Positions 35,213 to 42,707 of a stretch of 64,000 nt of DNA are shown in pieces. The stretch's first letter is position 1; the number at the start of each line of letters is the position of its first letter. Both the position numbers and the translations under genes were made by a program. The DNA comes from Saprospiraceae bacterium (GTDB taxonomy: Bacteria; Bacteroidota; Bacteroidia; Chitinophagales; Saprospiraceae). A model generated the notes under the pieces. The model did no database searches. It saw only the letters and a program-made list of their open reading frames with translations, and was not told where the DNA came from. The stretch is from NCBI GenBank assembly GCA_041392805.1, contig JAWKLJ010000002.1:2557001-2621000 (forward strand). The letters run 5' to 3'.

Positions 35213-36655
35213 ATGCCACTAAAACCATCTCCAATAAGCTTGTTTTTGTGTTTTTTTCTGGCGCTATTGGGTGTCTTACTAAGTATGGACCATGTCTTCT
35301 TTTGGGATACCATACAGTTAGGTAGCAAACACGCCCATTTCTATTATGAAAATCATTTCAAGGTCCTTCTTTTACCGGAAAAAATAGATAGTGGACACCC
35401 GCCTCTTTTTGGGCTGTATTTGGCTATTTGTTGGGCGGTTTTTGGGAAAAACCTGCTCGTAAGCCACCTGTCCATGTTGCCTTTTCTTTGGTTGATCATT
35501 TATCAATGGTATCGCTTGGGAAGGTATCTAGGTGGCGTGCAATTACTTCCTTTTTTTATGCTGCTGCTCGTGGCGGACCCTGTTATGGCTGGGCAAGCCG
35601 TTTTGGTGAGTCCCGATTTGGTCTTGGTCGCTTCCTGGTTATTAGCGCTTAACGGTATTTTGCTTCAACAAAAAGAATGGAAGACCTTTGGGATAATAGG
35701 CCTGGGTTTGATCAGTATGAGGGGGATGATGCTGGGACTGATTTTATTCCTGTGGGAATGGGGCGTTTTTAGGAAAAAAGAAAAGGAGACGAGTTTCATT
35801 TCACACTTTTTTAAAACCATTTATGCCTACTTGCCAGGGGGAATGTTAGCCTTGGTATTCCTGGTTTACCACTACACGGAGACGGGGTGGATCGGTTACC
35901 ACGAAAACTCCGAATGGGCGCCCAGTTTTGCGAAGGCCTCTGTGGCGCAAATCGTTAAAAATGGCTTAATACTCGCCTGGCGATTAGTCGACTTTGGGCG
36001 AATATTTGTGTGGCTTGGTTTGTTGGCCCTGGTTTGGAAACTACTTGCCCAAAAGACGTTAATCGATTTCCTTGTCCACGATAAAAAAGTGCGGCAAATA
36101 GGCTTATTATTTATCTTTACGCTTTTGGGTTTAAGCATCACTTTTATCCGATATGCAGGGTTGCAGCAGCACCGATACTTATTACCAGTATGCTTGAGTT
36201 TAAGTATTTTCTTATATTTTGTAGTGGTACATTCCCCGAGCCATTTATGGAAAATGAAAAGCAGACAGCTGTTGTTGTTGCTGGTTTCTTTTGGCCTTTT
36301 TTCAGGTAATTTTTGGATTTATCCGGACAAAATTTCTCAAGGGTGGGATGCGAGCCTGGCGCATTGGCCCTATTATGACCTGAGAGCGCAAATGCTGGAA
36401 CATATTGAAGCACAGGCGATTCCCTTAGACGCCATAGGGACGGCTTTCCCTGAAATCGGTCCCTTGAAATACAAAGACCTTAGTGAAGAAACAGGAGGCT
36501 TTAAGGAAAAAGATTTTTCGTCCGACCAATTTCTCTTATATTCCAATATTATGAATGATTTTACGGATGAGGAATTGGAGGAGCTGCAAACGCAATGGGA
36601 ACCCATTTACAAGGTTAGGAAAGCTGGCGTTTTTATGGTTTTGTATAAAAGGTGA
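35213..36655 (+). CDS. GT-C type membrane glycosyltransferase-like protein
   Basis: A 480-residue polytopic protein with about ten hydrophobic segments. The first external loop contains FWDTIQLGSKHAHFYYENHF and SGHPPLFG, with the acidic residue and the HPP motif typical of ArnT/PMT-related (GT39/GT83) enzymes. These use a polyprenyl-linked sugar donor. The C-terminal 90 residues form a small soluble domain. The acceptor is unknown. It is one of three GT-C-like proteins in the window and follows pyrG closely, possibly sharing its transcript; a strong hairpin terminator ends the run. Confidence 0.75.
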   Translation: MPLKPSPISLFLCFFLALLGVLLSMDHVFFWDTIQLGSKHAHFYYENHFKVLLLPEKIDSGHPPLFGLYLAICWAVFGKNLLVSHLSMLPFLWLIIYQWYRLGRYLGGVQLLPFFMLLLVADPVMAGQAVLVSPDLVLVASWLLALNGILLQQKEWKTFGIIGLGLISMRGMMLGLILFLWEWGVFRKKEKETSFISHFFKTIYAYLPGGMLALVFLVYHYTETGWIGYHENSEWAPSFAKASVAQIVKNGLILAWRLVDFGRIFVWLGLLALVWKLLAQKTLIDFLVHDKKVRQIGLLFIFTLLGLSITFIRYAGLQQHRYLLPVCLSLSIFLYFVVVHSPSHLWKMKSRQLLLLLVSFGLFSGNFWIYPDKISQGWDASLAHWPYYDLRAQMLEHIEAQAIPLDAIGTAFPEIGPLKYKDLSEETGGFKEKDFSSDQFLLYSNIMNDFTDEELEELQTQWEPIYKVRKAGVFMVLYKR

Positions 36656-36682
36656 GTTGCAAGGAGGGAAAGACTTGCCGCT

Positions 36683-36711
36683 GAGTTGCAGGTGGAAAAC
36701 ACCTGCAACGG
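36683..36711 (+). repeat. 29-bp REP-like hairpin, copy 1
   Basis: A GTTGCAGGTG-GAAAA-CACCTGCAAC palindrome with short flanks. An inverted copy with two differences lies at 55614-55642. Two nearly identical hairpins in unrelated gaps suggest a dispersed family. Confidence 0.75.
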
Positions 36712-36723
36712 ATGCGTTTTTTT
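36685..36723 (+). terminator. Rho-independent terminator after the GT-C gene
   Basis: Perfect 10-bp stem GTTGCAGGTG (36685-36694) / CACCTGCAAC (36700-36709) with loop GAAAA, followed a few bases later by seven T residues at 36717-36723. It separates the GT-C gene from the TrmH gene. Confidence 0.75.
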
Positions 36724-36749
36724 ATTTATTTTTACACACAGCACTATAC

Positions 36750-37280
36750 ATGCGAAAATTATCCCTAAAAGAACTCAATCGAACGAGTATTGAGGAATTT
36801 AAACAGCAAGAGAAGACGCCGCTGGTATTGGTATTAGATAATGTTCGGTCGGCGCTCAATGTAGGGTCCGCCTTTCGAACAGCAGATGCATTTGCCTTGG
36901 AAAAACTTGTGCTTTGCGGTATTACGGCTACGCCTCCACACCGAGAAATATTGAAAACGGCGATTGGTGCGACAGATTCCATGGAATGGGTACATGAAAC
37001 GGACACGGTTGAAGCGGTGACCAAGCTGAGGTCGCAAGGGTATCAAATTTTAGCGATAGAACAAGCAGAGGGAAGTGTTTTACTGCCTGATTTTCAATTA
37101 GATAAATCGAAAAAATATGCGCTTGTTTTTGGGAATGAAGTGAATGGTGTAGGGGAGGAAGTAATGAAAATCATTGATCAATGCCTGGAAGTTCCGCAGT
37201 TTGGCACCAAACATTCGCTCAATATATCGGTTTGTATAGGTGTAGTGGTGTGGGACATTTTTAAACGATTCAAATATTAA
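36750..37280 (+). CDS. TrmH/SpoU family RNA 2'-O-methyltransferase
   Basis: A 176-residue SPOUT enzyme. The frame is open back to 36555, but that part overlaps the GT-C gene and the terminator, so the ATG at 36750 is used. The three family motifs are present: NVGSAFRTADAF (motif 1), ALVFGNEVNGV (motif 2) and SLNISVCIGVVVWDIF (motif 3), which form the knotted SAM site. It methylates ribose in tRNA or rRNA; short proteins like this often resemble TrmL or TrmH, and the position modified is not predictable. The EVE gene follows after 4 bases. Confidence 0.92.
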   Translation: MRKLSLKELNRTSIEEFKQQEKTPLVLVLDNVRSALNVGSAFRTADAFALEKLVLCGITATPPHREILKTAIGATDSMEWVHETDTVEAVTKLRSQGYQILAIEQAEGSVLLPDFQLDKSKKYALVFGNEVNGVGEEVMKIIDQCLEVPQFGTKHSLNISVCIGVVVWDIFKRFKY

Positions 37281-37284
37281 GAAA

Positions 37285-37698
37285 ATGCAATATTGGTTGG
37301 TGAAATCAGAACCAGACGCCTATAGCTTCGAAGATTTAGTCCAAGAAGGGACTGGCAGATGGGATGGGGTTAGAAATTATGCCGCTCGCAACCATTTAAG
37401 AGGCATGCAAGTAGACGATTTGGTCTTATTTTACCACAGCCGGCAAGGCCTGGAGATCGTCGGGATTGCCAAGGTCGCCAGGGCCGCATATCCAGACCCC
37501 ACTGCCGAAAAAGGAGACTGGTCAGCTTTAGATTTAGTGGCCCTTAAGCCTTTGAATAAGCCAGTAAGTTTGGCTGAGATAAAAGCCACACCAGCGCTGC
37601 AAAACCTTGGCTTGGTACGAATTGGCCGGCTATCGGTTATGCCAGTAGAACCTGCAGACTTTGAATTGCTTTTAAAGATGGGAGAAACAACCCTTTAG
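37285..37698 (+). CDS. EVE domain protein
   Basis: A 137-residue single-domain protein: QYWLVKSEPDAYSFEDL, then WDGVRNYAARNHLRGMQVDDLVLFYHS and VGIAKV. This is the complete EVE fold of the Thy28 type, a PUA-like domain that binds modified bases. In bacteria the stand-alone form is conserved but its target is uncertain; RNA modification is suggested by its coupling to a TrmH gene here. A second EVE domain in the window is on McrB at 20583. It ends one base before the convergent ilvA stop. Confidence 0.93.
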   Translation: MQYWLVKSEPDAYSFEDLVQEGTGRWDGVRNYAARNHLRGMQVDDLVLFYHSRQGLEIVGIAKVARAAYPDPTAEKGDWSALDLVALKPLNKPVSLAEIKATPALQNLGLVRIGRLSVMPVEPADFELLLKMGETTL

Positions 37699-37699
37699 A

Positions 37700-38986
37700 T
37701 CAAACCAATAATTCAAACAGCATCCTATGCTCATTAATGGTTTGGTAGTTTATTTTATGAATTTCCATTCTTTCAATTAAACTGTCATAGTCTTTTTTTT
37801 CTATTACCTGAATACCGACCAAGGCTGGTCCATTTTCGCGGTTTCTCTTTTTAGTATATTCAAAATGAGTGATGTCGTCTGTCGGGCCGAGCACCTTATT
37901 CAAAAAGTCCCTCAGGGCTCCTGCTCTTTGCGGAAATTGGATAATGAAATAGTGTTTCAGTCCTTCATAGAGCAAGGACCTTTCCTTTATCTCTTCCGTC
38001 CTGATGATATCATTATTGCTGCCGCTGATGACACAGACGACGTTCTTACCCACGATTTTATCCTTATAGGCGTCCAAGGCAGCAATGGTAAGAGCGCCTG
38101 CGGGTTCTGCCACGATCCCTTCATCATTATATAATTGCAAAATGGTGGTACACACTTTTCCTTCAGGAACAATGACGATGTCATCTACCACTTGTTTGGC
38201 AATTTGGAAAGTAATTTCACCTACCCGTTTGACAGCTGCACCATCTACAAAATTATCGATTTTATCGAGGGTAACCACATGTCCAGCTTCAAAGGAGGCT
38301 GCCATTCCAGGCGCGCCAGCTGGCTCCACACCTATGATTTGGGTGTTGGGACTAATTTGCTTAAAGTAGCTCCCCAGGCCAGAAACAAGTCCGCCGCCCC
38401 CAATGGCTACGAAAACGTAATCGATGGGCGTCTGACAGTCCTCCAGTATCTCAAGCCCAACCGTACCTTGTCCTTCAATAACCTTCTCATCATTAAAAGG
38501 ATGGACAAAGGTCATATCTTCCTTTTCTGCCATCTTTAGGGCTTCACTGTAGGCATCGTCATAGGTGTCTCCTACTAAGATCACTTCAATGAACGCCTTC
38601 CCAAACAGCTTAACCTTGCTGATTTTTTGCTGAGGCGTGGCGCTAGGCATGAAAATCTTACCCTTTACCTTCATTTTCTCGCAAGCCAGTGCGAGTCCCT
38701 GTGCGTGGTTTCCAGCGCTGGCGCACACGACGCCATTTTGGAGTTCCTGGGCAGAAAGGGTAGTCATTTTATTATAGGCCCCTCTAATCTTGTAAGATCG
38801 AACCACCTGGAGGTCCTCTCTTTTAAGGAAGAGTTCGCATTGGTAATGGCTGGACAAGTTGTGGTTGTACATCAAAGGAGTGTGATCTGCCACTTTCCTT
38901 AGCCTTACCTTTGCTTTATAGATGTTTTCTACCGAGATGAGTGGGTAGTTATGGGTATCAATTTTTTCTTGATCCATTCCTTGCAT
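37700..38986 (-). CDS. ilvA: Threonine ammonia-lyase
   Basis: The 428-residue PLP enzyme makes 2-oxobutanoate from threonine, the first step to isoleucine. The PLP lysine lies in SYKIRGAYNKM (Lys66 from the first Met) and the phosphate-binding loop is GGGGLVSGLGSY. A single C-terminal ACT-like domain (FIIQFPQRAGALRDFLNKVLG) follows, as in the 400-430 residue form, rather than the two in E. coli IlvA, so feedback control is probably simpler. The start may instead be the ATG three codons later. ilvC lies upstream in the same direction, 325 bases away, across a terminator and a repeat element. Confidence 0.93.
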   Translation of the reverse strand: MQGMDQEKIDTHNYPLISVENIYKAKVRLRKVADHTPLMYNHNLSSHYQCELFLKREDLQVVRSYKIRGAYNKMTTLSAQELQNGVVCASAGNHAQGLALACEKMKVKGKIFMPSATPQQKISKVKLFGKAFIEVILVGDTYDDAYSEALKMAEKEDMTFVHPFNDEKVIEGQGTVGLEILEDCQTPIDYVFVAIGGGGLVSGLGSYFKQISPNTQIIGVEPAGAPGMAASFEAGHVVTLDKIDNFVDGAAVKRVGEITFQIAKQVVDDIVIVPEGKVCTTILQLYNDEGIVAEPAGALTIAALDAYKDKIVGKNVVCVISGSNNDIIRTEEIKERSLLYEGLKHYFIIQFPQRAGALRDFLNKVLGPTDDITHFEYTKKRNRENGPALVGIQVIEKKDYDSLIERMEIHKINYQTINEHRMLFELLV

Positions 38987-39052
38987 TTAAAATTGAGGTA
39001 AAGATAATCATCCTGACAAAGGGTGTGTAAAATAGGCGGGTAATGTTTGATC

Positions 39053-39226
39053 TGGACTTTTGACATTCGCTGTTTTGAAGGCGGAAGGTGGAAATGGGAA
39101 CTCGGAAAGGCTGAGGGGCGCAATTTTCCGATCCCGACCGCTGGTACGGGATTTCGCTTTACTCAACTTCCGACTTCTCACTTCTAGCCTGGAAAACAGA
39201 GGATTACCAAAAGCGTCAAAAGTCCA
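39053..39226. repeat. Intergenic element with inverted ends (copy B)
   Basis: 174 bases starting TGGACTTTTGAC and ending GTCAAAAGTCCA, a perfect 12-bp terminal inverted repeat. The inner arms continue the symmetry: TGTTTTGAAGGCGGAAGG on the left, and CTGTTTTCCAGGCTAGAAGTG when the right is read in reverse. End and arm sequences match copy A at 22510-22722; the centre differs (a TACGGGATTT stretch here, heptamer repeats there). No coding content. Confidence 0.8.
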
Positions 39227-39246
39227 AGTTTGATAAGGAATGAAGT

Positions 39247-39281
39247 AAAAAAAATGCCCGCCTCCAAAGAGAACGGGCATT
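39247..39281 (-). terminator. Rho-independent terminator of ilvC
   Basis: On the minus strand AATGCCCG pairs with CGGGCATT (39274-39281 with 39253-39260), followed directly by a run of eight T residues. It lies 30 bases past the ilvC stop. Confidence 0.9.
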
Positions 39282-39311
39282 ACTTATAGCTTTATTATCA
39301 CTTGTGTAAAT

Positions 39312-40367
39312 TTATTCACCAGCCTGATTCTCTGGTCGTAATCCTCTTACGGTTTGACCTGCCTGCCACATTTCACTATTGTGCAGTTCATCCAATTCTA
39401 CTTGCAGTTTTTCGCGGTAATCGGCCTGGCTATTGGAGTCAATAGATCGTTGAGCCTCATTACCAGAAGCTACACTTTCGTAGAGATCTTCAAAAACGGG
39501 TGCAACAGCATCGCGGAATTTATTTTTCCAGTCCAAGGCGCCACGCTGTGCAGTAGTGGAGCAGTTGGCATACATCCAATCCATGCCATTTTCAGCAACC
39601 AATGGCATTAAGCTTTGGGTCAACTCTTCAACGGTTTCGTTGAATGCTTCACTAGGAGAGTGGCCGCGTTTGCGCAGTACATTGTATTGCGCTTCGAAAA
39701 TGCCTTGAATAGCACCCATGAGTGTACCTCTTTCGCCCGTAAGGTCGCTGTAAACCTCTCTTTGGAAAGTAGTCTCAAACAAATAGCCTGATCCAACACC
39801 AATGCCCAAAGCCACCACTCGCTCAAAAGCCTTACCTGTAGCATCTTGGAAAATGGCATAACTAGAATTCAAGCCTCTACCTGCAAGGAACATACGGCGC
39901 AGACTGGTACCTGAACCTTTAGGTGCAACCAGGATAACATCCACATCAGATGGCGGAATAATCCCCGTCCTCTCTTTATACGTAATCCCGAAGCCATGTG
40001 AAAAATACAAAGCCTTGCCGGGTGTTAAATGCTGCTTGACGAGTGGCCACATTGCAATTTGGGCTGCATCAGAAAGCAAATATTGAATAATTGTTGCTTT
40101 TTGCAGCGCCTCTTCGATGCTAAAAAGGGTTTCGCCAGGAACCCAGCCATCTGCAACGGCTTTATCCCATGATGCAGAAGGTTGACGCTGGCCAATGATG
40201 ACATTAAACCCATTATCTCTAAGATTCAATGATTGTCCAGGGCCTTGAACACCATACCCAATAATTGCAATAGTCTCATCTTTTAAGGTTTCCAGTGCTT
40301 TTTCCAATGGAAATTCATCGCGGGTGACTACATTCTCTTCAACCCCTCCGAAATTAAGTTTAGCCAT
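39312..40367 (-). CDS. ilvC: Ketol-acid reductoisomerase
   Basis: A 351-residue enzyme of valine and isoleucine synthesis that isomerises and reduces acetolactate or acetohydroxybutyrate. The Rossmann motif is IAIIGYGVQGPGQSLNLRD (33-51), followed by the cofactor-choosing loop GQRQPSASWDKA (Arg61, Ser64, Ser66), which favours NADPH. DLTGERGTLMGAIQGIFEAQ carries Mg2+-binding acids. The length fits class I, with a short extra C-terminal tail. It stands alone with a strong terminator behind it; ilvB/ilvN/ilvD are not in the window. Confidence 0.95.
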   Translation of the reverse strand: MAKLNFGGVEENVVTRDEFPLEKALETLKDETIAIIGYGVQGPGQSLNLRDNGFNVIIGQRQPSASWDKAVADGWVPGETLFSIEEALQKATIIQYLLSDAAQIAMWPLVKQHLTPGKALYFSHGFGITYKERTGIIPPSDVDVILVAPKGSGTSLRRMFLAGRGLNSSYAIFQDATGKAFERVVALGIGVGSGYLFETTFQREVYSDLTGERGTLMGAIQGIFEAQYNVLRKRGHSPSEAFNETVEELTQSLMPLVAENGMDWMYANCSTTAQRGALDWKNKFRDAVAPVFEDLYESVASGNEAQRSIDSNSQADYREKLQVELDELHNSEMWQAGQTVRGLRPENQAGE

Positions 40368-40772
40368 GATTAAGAATTTTTAATTTGGGCCATGCCAAAT
40401 GGTAATTTTTGGAGGTATCGTACCTCTCTGTTAGCAAATTTTCAATTAATAATTACATCCTTTTTAATAAAGGAAATCACTGAAATCAAGTAGTCCCAGG
40501 GACACACCTCGGTATCAGTTATTTTTTTTCTCTGACAATTTTTTAGGTATAAACGATTTGAATCTAAGGTACATTCGAAGTTAAAAGCTGTGGTACTATA
40601 TTACTGAAAAATGGAATTAAGTGAGTCTAAATCATTTAAAATGACCTACATACACTATTCTTTTTTATTAAATGCACAGGCTTTTAATGCCTTAGAAATG
40701 ACCCTGGTTAGGATGGACGGCAAAAATAGGTAATAGTTTAGGAATAGCGAAATATTAAGTTGTAATTTTTTA
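40368..40772. other. 405-base gap upstream of ilvC
   Basis: AT-rich sequence between the btaB-like stop and the ilvC start (both leftward). I see the short palindrome GTCCCAGGGAC near 40494-40504, but no TAnnTTTG match on the minus strand, no leader peptide and no RNA gene that I can support. Confidence 0.35.
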
Positions 40773-41435
40773 TCAATCGATCGGGGGGACTGCTTTCTTT
40801 CCAACGTATATCAAATAGGTCCAAACGCCACCATAAGCCGCTTTACATTGGCTTTGGATAGGCTGGAAATGTTTGGATAGACAAGGCAAAAGATGACCAT
40901 CCATTCTGACATGGTGATTTCCCATATGTTTTTTAAACCAGGAAAAGCGGGAATCATGGAAATCTACAACAGCAATATACCCTCCTGGTTTTAAGTCATC
41001 AAATGCTTGCTGAATCAAACTTGGCCACTGGGGGTTGATCATGGTCAAAGCGTAGGAAAAGAGGATAAAATCCAGCTGCCCGGGCGAATGGAAGCCACCA
41101 GGGCCGTAAGGGGCGTTTATGAAGGAAATCCTATCCAAATGAGGCGAGTTGTTTTGGCGGGCTATTCGCAGCATATCTGGGGAGACATCTACCCCGGTAA
41201 GGTGCGCCTTTGGGAAGCGTTTTGCCAGGTTTTGTAGATTAAATCCTGTACCACAGCCTACCTCCATGATATTCCAGGCCTCATTAGCATCCAAAGGAAC
41301 AGGAGAAAGGATGCTGTTCCGACCAAAAAGAAAGCTCCAACGTGTCAGGTCATAAATTTTAGACTGCCATTGATAATAATGCTGTATTTTTTCAGCTTGT
41401 TCGATTGCGGTAGCAGGTGTTGGGAGCTTATTCAT
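40773..41435 (-). CDS. btaB: SAM-dependent methyltransferase, probable BtaB (betaine lipid N-methyltransferase)
   Basis: A 220-residue class I methyltransferase: SAM motif I IMEVGCGTGFNLQNLAK at about 56-72, motif II GVDVSPDML, and a motif III-like LDFILFSYALTMI. On sequence alone it is a UbiE-type enzyme of unknown acceptor. The call as BtaB rests on context: it starts 18 bases after the btaA-like gene, and in known betaine lipid pathways BtaB makes the three N-methylations that convert diacylglycerylhomoserine to DGTS. The symbol is a prediction. Confidence 0.65.
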   Translation of the reverse strand: MNKLPTPATAIEQAEKIQHYYQWQSKIYDLTRWSFLFGRNSILSPVPLDANEAWNIMEVGCGTGFNLQNLAKRFPKAHLTGVDVSPDMLRIARQNNSPHLDRISFINAPYGPGGFHSPGQLDFILFSYALTMINPQWPSLIQQAFDDLKPGGYIAVVDFHDSRFSWFKKHMGNHHVRMDGHLLPCLSKHFQPIQSQCKAAYGGVWTYLIYVGKKAVPPID

Positions 41436-41453
41436 GGTCTTTTTTATTTAGGT

Positions 41454-42614
41454 CTATTTGACAATTCCTAAGTAAACACTAGCATAGGTGCCGACCCGAT
41501 CCTCCTGATGGGTTCGCTGGGTCAACTGTTGTTCAAAATCCAAACGTTCAAGTACGAAGGATGGGAAAAAATCGATGTTTTTGGCTGCGGAGCGAAGCAA
41601 AATCCGGGTACCAGGGCGGCTGTTAGCCAAGATCAGGCGCCATTCCTCTTCCAGGGCCGCCACGTCATGGTCTGCCAACCAATCCTGGTGGTCGAGCAAA
41701 ACATAATGACTGTATGGTCCCGGGTTTTCTTTTAGGAAATTGGCAATGGTGGTGGTATGTGTTTGAAGGTGATCTATCGTTTTTCGAAGAGGCTGAAAAT
41801 GAGTTTCTTTTAAATAGGATGGACAACAATCCTTGGTGTAATAGCCATAAAAATAGAGGTGATAAAAATAGTTGTCGGCAATAGGAACCTCGGTACAAAT
41901 ATGCCTCAAGCAAGCCAGCATAAAGCCAGCGGCACCCTCCTTATATTCATTGACAAATAATGCTTGTTGACTTCTAGGTACACCGATCAGGCACATACTT
42001 AAATGCCGGTTAACCATCCACCGCAAAGACCGGTTGACTAATTTGGGCTCAATTTGTTCGTATAGGTTTCGTTGTTCTTCCAGGGTTTGGGCCTGGAAAA
42101 GTAGATCTATTTGTCGGTAAATATTTTTCCTTGCTTTAAAATACAGCTGGGCTAGCCAGGCAAAAGTACCAGAAGTGCCATAAAAATAAAACGACTTTCT
42201 CAGGCCTTGGCCATTAAAAAAGGCAAGGTTTTTATCCCAGTAGTCTTGCGCAAAAGCAGGGAGGTATTTACGAATTTTTTCCTGATACAGGTAATCAACC
42301 CCCTGGTGTGTCCCTTCTCCAAATAGCTTAAACAAATCGCGATAGTTGCCTGCTTTAAAAACAGCTTTTTTAAGTTCCAGCAAGGCATTTTGTCGTGGAT
42401 TCACATCTATGGCGTGTATTTTCTGCGGCTGATCCAAAAGATAGTCCAGCGCATTACAACCTGCACTAGTAATCATGACCACCTCGCTGTCAGGGGTGAG
42501 CTGAAGCAGTTGCCGGTCACACCGTGGGTCTTCCCAGCAGGTATTGTAAACGAGGTTTTTGCCGTGAACTTGATTGAATACCCAGTCTTTGAGTTGGACC
42601 TTATTTTTAACCAT
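41454..42614 (-). CDS. btaA: BtaA-like (DUF3419) diacylglycerol 3-amino-3-carboxypropyltransferase
   Basis: The 386-residue protein belongs to DUF3419: it opens with VYNTCWEDPRCDRQLLQL, then VVMITSAGCNALDYLLDQPQKIHAIDVNPRQNALLELK (the SAM-binding part, about 44-82), FGEGTH, and the C-terminal RPGTRILLRSAA. The characterised member, BtaA, transfers the aminocarboxypropyl group of SAM to diacylglycerol, the first step of betaine lipid synthesis. The following gene is a methyltransferase, which reproduces the btaA-btaB order. In other bacteria these lipids replace phospholipids under phosphate limitation. Polyphosphate kinase lies upstream in the same direction. Confidence 0.82.
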   Translation of the reverse strand: MVKNKVQLKDWVFNQVHGKNLVYNTCWEDPRCDRQLLQLTPDSEVVMITSAGCNALDYLLDQPQKIHAIDVNPRQNALLELKKAVFKAGNYRDLFKLFGEGTHQGVDYLYQEKIRKYLPAFAQDYWDKNLAFFNGQGLRKSFYFYGTSGTFAWLAQLYFKARKNIYRQIDLLFQAQTLEEQRNLYEQIEPKLVNRSLRWMVNRHLSMCLIGVPRSQQALFVNEYKEGAAGFMLACLRHICTEVPIADNYFYHLYFYGYYTKDCCPSYLKETHFQPLRKTIDHLQTHTTTIANFLKENPGPYSHYVLLDHQDWLADHDVAALEEEWRLILANSRPGTRILLRSAAKNIDFFPSFVLERLDFEQQLTQRTHQEDRVGTYASVYLGIVK

Positions 42615-42707
42615 AATGATATCATGATGAATAATAAGGACAAAATAAGCTGATGGCTAGGCAATAAGCGAAAGAGGCGTTTTATGAAATTGCTAAGTTT
42701 TTGTAAA

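Larger units (their letters stand above)
38987..39311. other. 325-base gap holding an inverted-end repeat and the ilvC terminator
   Basis: It contains repeat copy B at 39053-39226 and the ilvC terminator at 39247-39281. The rest, next to the ilvA start, shows no promoter match that I can identify. Confidence 0.6.

Noticed and set aside
36555..36749. Longer start for the TrmH-family gene
   Set aside because: The extension overlaps the GT-C gene and a strong terminator, and precedes the conserved N-terminus by 65 codons.
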